A DNA stretch of 64,000 nt from JAIQFL01 sp035295745. GTDB lineage: Bacteria; Acidobacteriota; Terriglobia; Bryobacterales; Bryobacteraceae. Positions 8,078 through 14,305 of the stretch are shown piece by piece. Under the pieces are notes generated by a model, which saw only the letters and a program-made list of their open reading frames with translations, made no database searches and was not told the DNA's origin. The stretch covers positions 1 through 64,000 of the forward strand of contig DATGIL010000013.1 of assembly GCA_035295745.1 (NCBI GenBank), read 5' to 3'. The first letter of the stretch is position 1. Each line of letters begins with the position of its first letter. A program made the translations under genes and the position numbers.

Positions 8078-8830
8078 ATGGCGGGAGCCAGACTATTCTG
8101 TTTGCCCTACGCGGGAGGCGGCGCCTCGGCTTTTGCGGGTTGGGCTGCTGGACTTCCATCTTACATTGGTGTGGCTGCAGTTCAGTTGCCAGGACGGGAA
8201 GAGCGCCACGGCGAAGTGCCATACCGTCGAATTACTAACCTTGTCGAAGTTCTAGCTAGCCAGATCGCCCCCCACTTAGACCGTCCCTTCGTATTTTATG
8301 GTCATAGCATGGGGGCGCTGATTGCTTTCGAGTTGACTCGGCAACTGCGCCGATGCCATCTCCCGATGCCGCAAGCGCTCTTCCTGGCGGCCTATCCGGC
8401 TCCCCACCTTCCGTTGTCCCGGTTTGCTTATCACGATCTACCTGATCCGGAGTTGATCGGGAAAATGGAGGAATTAGGACGCGTCGGCGCCGGACTCTTG
8501 GAGCATCCTGAATTGGCGGAGTACGCGCTGCCATTGCTGCGGGCGGACTTTGAAATGTGCGACACGTACCGGGCGGCAGAGGAGCCGCCACTCGATTGCG
8601 CTTTCGTAGTACTCGGCGGGACCGCAGACCACCACGTGAGCCGTGACGAACTGGCGGCCTGGAGAGTGCATACTCGCGGGCCGTTTCAGATGGAGATGAT
8701 GCCCGGCAACCATTTCTTCCTGCAGAGTTGCCGTCCGTTGCTGCTCGAAAAGTTGTGTAGCCATCTCGAGAAGTTTTCCCGGCCGGCGGGCCGCCGTGAG
8801 GGGGCCTCGTCAGGCGATAATCGCCGCTAG
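8078..8830 (+). CDS. Type II (editing) thioesterase of NRPS/PKS
   Basis: A 250-residue alpha/beta-hydrolase of the external thioesterase family. Opening 'LFCLPYAGGGASAFAGWAAGL' and 'QLPGREER' are hallmarks of these enzymes. The nucleophile Ser77 is in GHSMGA, an acidic residue lies in 'GGTADHHVSRDEL' and the catalytic His in 'GNHFFL'. Such enzymes hydrolyse stalled or misprimed acyl groups from ACP/PCP phosphopantetheine arms and so keep the assembly line active. It is the first gene of the cluster, ~200 bp ahead of the small membrane-protein operon. It acts in the cytoplasm. The start ATG has only a weak ribosome-binding site. Confidence 0.92.
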   Translation: MAGARLFCLPYAGGGASAFAGWAAGLPSYIGVAAVQLPGREERHGEVPYRRITNLVEVLASQIAPHLDRPFVFYGHSMGALIAFELTRQLRRCHLPMPQALFLAAYPAPHLPLSRFAYHDLPDPELIGKMEELGRVGAGLLEHPELAEYALPLLRADFEMCDTYRAAEEPPLDCAFVVLGGTADHHVSRDELAAWRVHTRGPFQMEMMPGNHFFLQSCRPLLLEKLCSHLEKFSRPAGRREGASSGDNRR

Positions 8831-8843
8831 AACTTTTGTTCTA
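8828..8843. promoter_or_regulatory. Inverted repeat matching the GAAC-N4-GTTC LexA-box form
   Basis: TAGAACTTTTGTTCTA is a perfect 6-bp inverted repeat around a TTTT spacer. Its core, GAACTTTTGTTC (8830-8841), fits the GAAC-N4-GTTC consensus known for LexA of Bacillus and relatives. It begins on the stop codon of the thioesterase gene and lies upstream of the small membrane protein/ABC exporter genes. Whether LexA of this organism recognises that form is not known to me; it could equally be another dimeric regulator's site or a weak hairpin. Confidence 0.35.
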
Positions 8844-8901
8844 AAACGTACGTTGCCAACGGTCAATTCTTGTTATTTTCTTAAGGATTTCGCCCAATTT
8901 C

Positions 8902-8930
8902 TTGTTACGATTCGGAAAACGTCGTAAAGT
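8902..8930 (+). promoter_or_regulatory. Candidate sigma70-type promoter for the membrane-protein/exporter operon
   Basis: TTGTTA (8902-8907), a 17-base spacer, then TAAAGT (8925-8930); each hexamer matches the consensus at four of six positions. It lies in an AT-rich stretch unusual for this GC-rich window, about 100 bp before the ATG at 9028. That gene has a strong ribosome-binding site, AAGGAGA at 9016-9022. The call rests on sequence resemblance only. Confidence 0.25.
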
Positions 8931-9027
8931 GTAAAGAAAGCTTTGTAGGCCATTCAGTAACGGGCATGAGCGCCGTAAAATGCGCTCGGATTCTGTCGGA
9001 CAAACTTGTCAACTTAAGGAGAGACGA

Positions 9028-9297
9028 ATGCCAAACGATTCGGTCGGTGTCCAAGGGGTCAGGACGGGAGTGGAATTCGCAAGCGAAGCTCTGGTTCCCG
9101 GTGGGAGCAACCTGGTGAAGGGCGATCTCATGCAGGGTGGTATTCACGCGGTTCTGGGTTTTGCGGCAAGGGCGGCTTTCGGGCTACCTGGCCTCCTTCT
9201 GGTCTCCGCAAACTCATTCACTAAGGCGGTTACCGGCCAGCACCTCTACGAACATTTGAACTTGGGTCCGCAAAGAGTAACATCGCCCAAGGACTAA
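9028..9297 (+). CDS. Small hydrophobic membrane protein, paralog 1 (DUF6072-like)
   Basis: 89 residues; the ATG at 9028 follows AAGGAGA with ideal spacing. The core 'PGGSNLVKGDLMQGG' leads into a hydrophobic stretch (~residues 37-58, containing 'ARAAFGLPGLLLVSANSF') and ends 'KAVTGQHLYEHL'. The next gene encodes a clear paralog sharing PGGSNL, AR-x2-FGLPGLLL, SF-x-KA and TGQHL. From memory this resembles Pfam DUF6072, with no known biochemical function. One membrane segment, or a hairpin re-entering the membrane, is likely. It belongs with the downstream anchor protein and ABC exporter and may be an accessory of export or resistance, but this is context only. Confidence 0.8.
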   Translation: MPNDSVGVQGVRTGVEFASEALVPGGSNLVKGDLMQGGIHAVLGFAARAAFGLPGLLLVSANSFTKAVTGQHLYEHLNLGPQRVTSPKD

Positions 9298-9315
9298 CTT
9301 TACCTTCGAACCGAA

Positions 9316-9373
9316 GGCGTTCGGGCCGGCTGATATCCAGGAGATCGGATTTCTCTCAGGCCGGCTGAACGCC
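9316..9373 (+). promoter_or_regulatory. Imperfect hairpin between the two small paralog genes
   Basis: In the 104-bp gap between the paralogs, GGCGTTC (9316-9322) pairs with GAACGCC (9367-9373). Inside it, GCCGGC (9325-9330) pairs with GCCGGC (9360-9365), with a G-U pair and one bulged base between the stems. The loop is about 29 bases. There is no U-run, so it is not a classical terminator. It could stabilise or process the mRNA and set different levels of the two paralogs. Confidence 0.4.
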
Positions 9374-9401
9374 AGTTCCACAGAATATTGGAGAAATAAT
9401 T

Positions 9402-9779
9402 GTGGCGGATGAACCAACCGACATCCGGGCGCTCCAGACGTGTGCCCAGTTTACCGGCGAGTTACTAATCCCGGGCGGAAGCAATCTGGCAAGTGGCAAT
9501 CTGCTGCTAGGAGGAATCTATGCCGGTGCAGGCTTACTCGCCCGGGCAATGTTCGGCCTTCCCGGATTGCTGCTGATTTCGACGGATTCATTTCTTAAAG
9601 CAACTACCGGGCAACATCTCCATCAGCACGTGGCGGCAGCGATTCACTCACCCGAATCGAGTCAAGTCGAGGAGTCTCCAGCCGAGTTGGAGTCGGCAAC
9701 CGATGAGGCTGAACTGGACGGTGAAGAAACCAAGGCTACCACTCGAAAAGTAACCCGGAGCCGACCGAAGAAACCATGA
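9402..9779 (+). CDS. Small hydrophobic membrane protein, paralog 2 with charged tail
   Basis: 125 residues from a GTG at 9402, with GGAG eight bases upstream. Residues ~15-78 are homologous to the preceding gene ('IPGGSNLASGNLLLGG', 'ARAMFGLPGLLLISTDSF', 'TGQHLHQH'). The extra ~45-residue tail is first acidic (ESP, ELE, DEAELDGEE) and then basic (TTRKVTRSRPKKP). The core is probably membrane-associated with the tail in the cytoplasm. The stop overlaps the next start (ATGA at 9776-9779), showing translational coupling to the anchor protein and then the ABC exporter. No known function; DUF6072-like by memory of the motif. Confidence 0.8.
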   Translation: MADEPTDIRALQTCAQFTGELLIPGGSNLASGNLLLGGIYAGAGLLARAMFGLPGLLLISTDSFLKATTGQHLHQHVAAAIHSPESSQVEESPAELESATDEAELDGEETKATTRKVTRSRPKKP

Positions 9780-9985
9780 AGAAGACAACCTACCTTTTCG
9801 GCCTTGCATCAGGCGTAGCGCTGGCGTGTTCCTGGAAGTTTCTAGTGAAAGAAGGAGTCAAGATCGGAGTAAAAGCGGGACGTCAGATCAAGAAAGTGTC
9901 GGAGCAGGCGTTGGAAGATCTCGAGGATGCCAGTAATGAAGCGATGCACGAGCTCGCGGAAGAGGATTTAGGGACGGGACGGTGA
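9776..9985 (+). CDS. Small membrane-anchored acidic protein (DUF5132/PacL-like)
   Basis: 69 residues. The N-terminal ~24 residues are hydrophobic ('TYLFGLASGVALACSWKFLV'), then a basic amphipathic stretch ('KEGVKIGVKAGRQIKKV') leads to an acidic helix rich in Glu/Asp ('EQALEDLEDASNEAMHELAE'). This layout resembles the small DUF5132 proteins that accompany HMA-like-domain transporters, and the mycobacterial PacL metallochaperones; the comparison is from memory and tentative. It overlaps its neighbours on both sides (ATGA at 9776 and GTGA at 9982), so it is made together with the ABC exporter. A scaffold or chaperone role for the exporter is a reasonable guess. Confidence 0.75.
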   Translation: MKKTTYLFGLASGVALACSWKFLVKEGVKIGVKAGRQIKKVSEQALEDLEDASNEAMHELAEEDLGTGR

Positions 9986-12024
9986 TCCGAACGAAGGCGC
10001 CAGAAGAGACTGACCGATGGGGCCTCAGCCTCCGTTCCTCGATTCCGGGACGCCAGCGCTGGGATGTTCGTTCGCTGCAAGGCAGGCCGGACTTAGCCCG
10101 ACACCTGGAGAAATGCCTGGGTAGCGTTCCGCGTGTTACAGAGGTTGTCGCGAATTCCGTCAGCGGGCGCGTACTGGTGGTCTACTCGGAGGCAGCAACC
10201 AAGCTGTATGTTGGGAGGCTGATTCGGGATTGTCTGGATAGGGCCAAGACGGAGCGACAGTCCGCAAAGTCGAACGGTGCCAACTCATTATTTGAGCTGG
10301 TCAAAAGCTCATTGCCAGAGCCGTCTTATGTAATGGCGCCTTTGGCGTTCTCCGTTCTCAGCTTCTCGGTTCATCTGTCCGAGGGCTTTTTTCTGGTTTC
10401 GACGATCAAGACCAAAGGCCAGGCGGCGGGCGGCGCCAATAAGCCTTCCGGTCTCTTCCGCACACTGACGCTCGGAAGCATGCTTAACGGCTTGGATGTC
10501 TGGGCGAGGTATCATCGCGGGCGTTTGTGGCGCAGGCTGGGCCAGTCGGTGCAGCAGAAACTGCGCAACGGCCTGATCGCCCGCATCGAGAATCAGGATC
10601 ACGCTTTTTTCGATCGCAACGCAACCGCCCGCTTGATGAACCTGGTGACTCAGGACGCTGCCGGCGTGGGAGAACTTGTGGGGCGGGGCGGCGAGTTGGC
10701 TGTCGATAAGGCCCTCACGATTGTGGCTTGCGGATTCCTGTTGATCACGGCGTCCCCACTCATCGCACTGATGGCCGCGCTTCCCCTGCTGCTGCTCACG
10801 TTGCCGACGCGCTATTTCGGCCGGAAATCGGTGACGGCCTACGCTCGCCGGGGCGAGTTGGCCGGGCAGTTCAACGAGATGATCGAGAACAGCTTTTCCG
10901 GCATCAGCGATGTAAAGAGTTTTACCGCCGAACACCTGGAGCAGCAGCGTTTGAGCGATTGCGGCGAGGCGTGGTGCGAGGCTTCGCAGGAAGCGGCTTC
11001 GGTATCGGCGCTCGACTCGGGAATCTCTCGCGGAATTTATTCGATCGGCTTCTCATTGACTTCGGCGTTGGGAGGCAGCTTGCTGGCGGCGGGCAAGATC
11101 ACTGAAAGACAGTATATGCGAGTGGTCTACATGTTCCCGCGGCTGCTGGACGCGCTGGGGGGCCTGGAGGAAGTGACCCGGCTCTATCACGTGGCACGGA
11201 ACGCCGCGGAACGGATCACCCCGGTGCTGGAATCGCGACCGTCTATCCGCAACGGACCGAAGCGACATCCGCGTTCGAAAGTGCGGGGCGAGATTGTTTT
11301 TGAGAAGGTGAAGTTCAGTTACACTCCCGGCGTTGTGGTGCTGGATGATATTTCATTCCAGCTCGGCCCGGGACAGACTCTGGGAATCGTCGGTAAGACC
11401 GGTTCCGGCAAGAGCACGCTGCTCCGTCTTCTGATGCGGTTCTACGATGTCGATTCGGGGCGGATATTGCTCGATGGGACGGACATTCGCGAACTGGAAC
11501 TCCGCGACCTCCGTTCGTCGGTGGCGTTAGTTAGTCAGGACGTGCATTTGTTTCACGGAACGGTGTACGACAACGTTTTGTACGGCCAGCCGCGCGCCGG
11601 CGAAGGCGCAGTGTTGGAGGCCCTGAGCGAGGCCAAGGCTGACGATCTATTACAAGCCTTGCCGGGCGGGCTCCAGGCGGACGTCGGGGAGCGGGGGCGA
11701 AAGCTTTCCGGCGGGCAAAAACAGCGAGTGGCCATCGCGCGAGCGCTGCTGAAGGATGCGCCGGTGTTGGCTCTCGACGAGGTGACCTCGCATTTGGATT
11801 ATGAGACGGAAGCCGCGGTACAGAAGTCGGTACGTAACGTTGCCGCGCACCGGAGCCTGATCACCGTGGCGCATCGGCTCTCGACAATTCGGGACTCCGA
11901 TCACATTCTGGTGCTCGACAACGGGCAGATTCGGGAGCAGGGCCGTCACGATGAGTTGGTGAATACAGGCGGTGTGTACTCCGCTCTTTGGGGGCTTCAG
12001 ACGGGGACTTCGCAGACCCTGTGA
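9982..12024 (+). CDS. ABC exporter with N-terminal HMA-like domain
   Basis: 680 residues from a GTG coupled to the previous stop. Residues ~15-95 ('SIPGRQRWDVRSLQGRPDLA', 'RVTEVVANSVSGRVLVVYSE') look like a heavy-metal-associated (HMA-like) ferredoxin fold without a CxxC metal motif, a domain usually seen on P-type ATPases. A type IV exporter membrane domain spans ~100-410. The ATPase follows: Walker A 'GKTGSGKS' ending at K477-S478, signature LSGGQ at 575-579, Walker B D599 with catalytic E600, and an H-loop in 'TVAHRLS'. One half-transporter, so it must dimerise. Located inside the cluster ahead of the building-block genes, it probably exports the lipopeptide or gives self-resistance. Confidence 0.9.
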   Translation: MIRTKAPEETDRWGLSLRSSIPGRQRWDVRSLQGRPDLARHLEKCLGSVPRVTEVVANSVSGRVLVVYSEAATKLYVGRLIRDCLDRAKTERQSAKSNGANSLFELVKSSLPEPSYVMAPLAFSVLSFSVHLSEGFFLVSTIKTKGQAAGGANKPSGLFRTLTLGSMLNGLDVWARYHRGRLWRRLGQSVQQKLRNGLIARIENQDHAFFDRNATARLMNLVTQDAAGVGELVGRGGELAVDKALTIVACGFLLITASPLIALMAALPLLLLTLPTRYFGRKSVTAYARRGELAGQFNEMIENSFSGISDVKSFTAEHLEQQRLSDCGEAWCEASQEAASVSALDSGISRGIYSIGFSLTSALGGSLLAAGKITERQYMRVVYMFPRLLDALGGLEEVTRLYHVARNAAERITPVLESRPSIRNGPKRHPRSKVRGEIVFEKVKFSYTPGVVVLDDISFQLGPGQTLGIVGKTGSGKSTLLRLLMRFYDVDSGRILLDGTDIRELELRDLRSSVALVSQDVHLFHGTVYDNVLYGQPRAGEGAVLEALSEAKADDLLQALPGGLQADVGERGRKLSGGQKQRVAIARALLKDAPVLALDEVTSHLDYETEAAVQKSVRNVAAHRSLITVAHRLSTIRDSDHILVLDNGQIREQGRHDELVNTGGVYSALWGLQTGTSQTL

Positions 12025-12203
12025 CATGTCGTGAGGTTCTGGCTGTATGACGCCAGATGCCGGCATGGAGCGTACGTAAGGTTCAACTATTTACGTGGGT
12101 TGTCTCGGCTTTGGCCAGTGGCGAGCCAAGGGCCTAGGGTGAAGTGTGTCGCTACATCTCGTTGCTGCGCGGCAGGCAGGTACGAATCGGGTACCAACGT
12201 TTT
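12025..12203. other. Intergenic region before sbnA with two inverted repeats
   Basis: This 179-bp gap separates the exporter operon from the diaminopropionate genes. TCTGGC-N8-GCCAGA (12038-12057) is a perfect 6-bp hairpin shortly after the exporter stop, without a U-run. ACGTAA-N11-TTACGT (12074-12096) is a second inverted repeat, possibly an operator. The gap may hold the promoter for the ~50-kb biosynthetic transcript, but I do not see a clear one. Confidence 0.35.
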
Positions 12204-13271
12204 ATGAGGCAAGGATCGTCAGGGGTGAGCATACAGACCGGCGCACGGAGCGGGCTCTGCGATGGAATTCTGTCGACGGTGGGTCACACGCCATTGGTAC
12301 ATCTCCAGCGCCTCTTTCCTGACGCTCCATTTCAACTGTTCGGCAAACTCGAGATGCTGAATCCTGGCGGTTCCGGCAAGGACCGTAGTGCCAAGAACAT
12401 GGTCCTGGAAGCCTACCGCCGCGGAATCATCACTGGCCAGACGACGGTAGTGGAATCAACCTCGGGCAATCTGGGGGTCGGCCTGGCGCAGGTCTGCGGC
12501 TATCTGGGACTTCGTTTCGTCTGCGTGACTGACACACGGACGACCCCTACGAATTTGCGAATTCTGCGGGCGTACGGCGCGGAGGTGGAAGTGGTCACCC
12601 CTTCCGACGCGATCAACGGAGATCTGCTGGGGGCTCGCATCCGCAGGGTGAAGGAACTACTGCGCAAGATCCCGAACAGCTTCTGGGTGAATCAATATGC
12701 AAACGAGAACAATCCGCGGGCGCAGTACGGCACGATGGAGGAGATTCACCACGAACTGGGACGGATCGATTTCGTTTTCGTGGCGACCAGCACGTGCGGT
12801 ACGCTCCGCGGCTGCCGCGAGTACGTGCGCGACCATCGGCTTTCGACCAAGGTGATCGCCGTGGATGCCGCGGGAAGCGTAATCTTCGGTGGCGCGTCGG
12901 GACGGCGGCTGATTCCCGGGCACGGTGCGTCTCGCGTTCCGGAACTTTACCAACCGGGGCTGGAAGACGTGTGCATCCGCGTTACGGATTTAGATTGCGT
13001 AAAGGGATGTTACCGCCTGCTTCGCCGTGAAGCTATCTTCGCGGGCGGCTCTTCAGGCGGAGTGCTGATGGCCATCGCGCGGCTGAGTGAGGCGATCCCG
13101 ACCGGCGCCAACTGCGTGGCGATTCTGTGCGATCGCGGCGAACGCTACCTGGAGACGGTGTATTCGGAGTCGTGGGTTGCGGAAAATTTTGGCGATGTTG
13201 ACGATTTATACGATGTCGCAGGCAAGCCGCACGAAAGAGCCGCGGCGGCGTTTCAGGGGACAGGCGACTGA
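12204..13271 (+). CDS. sbnA: SbnA-like N-(2-amino-2-carboxyethyl)-L-glutamate synthase
   Basis: A PLP fold-type II enzyme of the cysteine synthase superfamily, 355 residues from the ATG at 12204. A GTG at 12225 with a better-placed AAGGA is also possible, and a GTG at 12144 would add 20 unrelated residues. 'ILSTVGHTPLVHL' opens the fold, Lys59 in 'GGSGKDRSAKNM' is the expected PLP lysine and 'ESTSGNLGVGLA' binds the substrate carboxylate. The sequence and its partnership with an ornithine-cyclodeaminase-type gene identify SbnA rather than cysteine synthase. SbnA joins O-phospho-L-serine and L-glutamate into ACEGA, the first step to L-2,3-diaminopropionate. It overlaps sbnB by one base. It presumably supplies Dap for two A domains downstream. 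Confidence 0.9.
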   Translation: MRQGSSGVSIQTGARSGLCDGILSTVGHTPLVHLQRLFPDAPFQLFGKLEMLNPGGSGKDRSAKNMVLEAYRRGIITGQTTVVESTSGNLGVGLAQVCGYLGLRFVCVTDTRTTPTNLRILRAYGAEVEVVTPSDAINGDLLGARIRRVKELLRKIPNSFWVNQYANENNPRAQYGTMEEIHHELGRIDFVFVATSTCGTLRGCREYVRDHRLSTKVIAVDAAGSVIFGGASGRRLIPGHGASRVPELYQPGLEDVCIRVTDLDCVKGCYRLLRREAIFAGGSSGGVLMAIARLSEAIPTGANCVAILCDRGERYLETVYSESWVAENFGDVDDLYDVAGKPHERAAAAFQGTGD

Positions 13272-14296
13272 TGGGTTTTGGCGATCTGCTATTGCTTCGT
13301 GGTGACGAGATCGTGGAGTTGTTCCGCGGGCGGGAGCGCTCCGTGGTGGACGCGGTCAAGTGTGCCTACCAGGTCGCGGAACAGGGCGACTGCAGCATTC
13401 CCAATTGCCCCTTTCTGCGCTTTCCGGGCCATCCAGCAGACCGGATCATTCCCAAGCCTGCGTTTTTGGGGGGTGGATTTCAGGTCGCCGGTATCAAGTG
13501 GATCGGCTCCTTTCCTGGAAATCTGAGCAAGGGCCTGGAACGCGCATCCGCCACCGTGATTCTGAATTCGATGGAGACGGGGATTCCCGAGGCCGTTATG
13601 GAAGGCTCGGTAATCAGCGCGTATCGGACCGCAGCGAGCGCGGCGCTTGCTGCTGAGGTGCTGGGGGCGGGGAAGCTCGAGTCGCTGGGCGTCCTGGGCT
13701 GTGGCTTGATCAGCTTTGAGACGGTACGCTTTCTGCGGGCGCTGCAACCGGAACTGCGCACGATTCGCCTGATGGATTTGAGTTCGGAGCGTGCCGCGCA
13801 CTTCCGCGACAGGTGCCGTGACTTCACGGGAGATCTGGAGATCGAGATTGTGGCGGATCCGCGCCGGGTGTTCGCGCACAGCAATGTAGTCGCGATCGCC
13901 ACCACCGCTGTCGAGCCGTACCTGGAGGACTTGGGCGGCTGCTCGTCTGAAGCCACGATCCTGCACACGTCCCTGCGTGATTTGAAGCCCCAGGCGGTTC
14001 TCATGGGCGACAACGTTGTGGACGATATCGAGCACGCCTGCAGCAATGCCACATCGCTCGATCTCACGGTGAGGCAGCAGGGCAATCGGGATTTTGTGCG
14101 CGCCACCATCGGCGCGGTGCTGTTGGGAAAGGCTCCCGCTCGAGTTGGGGGGCGGCCTGTGATCTTCAGTCCGTTCGGCCTCGGAGTTCTGGATTTGGCG
14201 ACAGCGCACCTGGCTCGCACCCTCGCCATGCAAGAGGGCGCGGGCACCCGGATCGACGGATTCCTGCCGACTCCCTGGACTGAACGGCACTACTGA
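13271..14296 (+). CDS. sbnB: SbnB-like ACEGA dehydrogenase (ornithine cyclodeaminase family)
   Basis: 341 residues; its ATG overlaps the sbnA stop (TGATG at 13269-13273). It has the ornithine cyclodeaminase/mu-crystallin fold, with an NAD-binding segment 'LGVLGCGLISFETVRFLRAL' and a substrate region 'GIKWIGSFPGNLSKGLERAS'. SbnB oxidatively hydrolyses N-(2-amino-2-carboxyethyl)-L-glutamate to L-2,3-diaminopropionate, 2-oxoglutarate and NADH. As in other Dap-containing natural product clusters, sbnAB sit directly before the assembly line; only nine bases separate it from the first PKS gene. The substrate assignment rests on the sbnA neighbour, since ornithine cyclodeaminases share the fold. Confidence 0.9.
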   Translation: MGFGDLLLLRGDEIVELFRGRERSVVDAVKCAYQVAEQGDCSIPNCPFLRFPGHPADRIIPKPAFLGGGFQVAGIKWIGSFPGNLSKGLERASATVILNSMETGIPEAVMEGSVISAYRTAASAALAAEVLGAGKLESLGVLGCGLISFETVRFLRALQPELRTIRLMDLSSERAAHFRDRCRDFTGDLEIEIVADPRRVFAHSNVVAIATTAVEPYLEDLGGCSSEATILHTSLRDLKPQAVLMGDNVVDDIEHACSNATSLDLTVRQQGNRDFVRATIGAVLLGKAPARVGGRPVIFSPFGLGVLDLATAHLARTLAMQEGAGTRIDGFLPTPWTERHY

Positions 14297-14305
14297 GTAA
14301 CGACT

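Noticed and set aside
7962..8255. 97-codon + strand ORF before the thioesterase
   Set aside because: It overlaps the thioesterase in another frame, has no ribosome-binding site and shows no recognisable features.
12038..12057. Rho-independent terminator after the ABC exporter
   Set aside because: The hairpin stem is only 6 bp and lacks a following U-run, so I list it only as an inverted repeat.
12204..13271. Cysteine synthase for primary metabolism
   Set aside because: It is coupled by a one-base overlap to an ornithine-cyclodeaminase-family gene and sits in an NRPS cluster; this is the SbnA-SbnB pattern.
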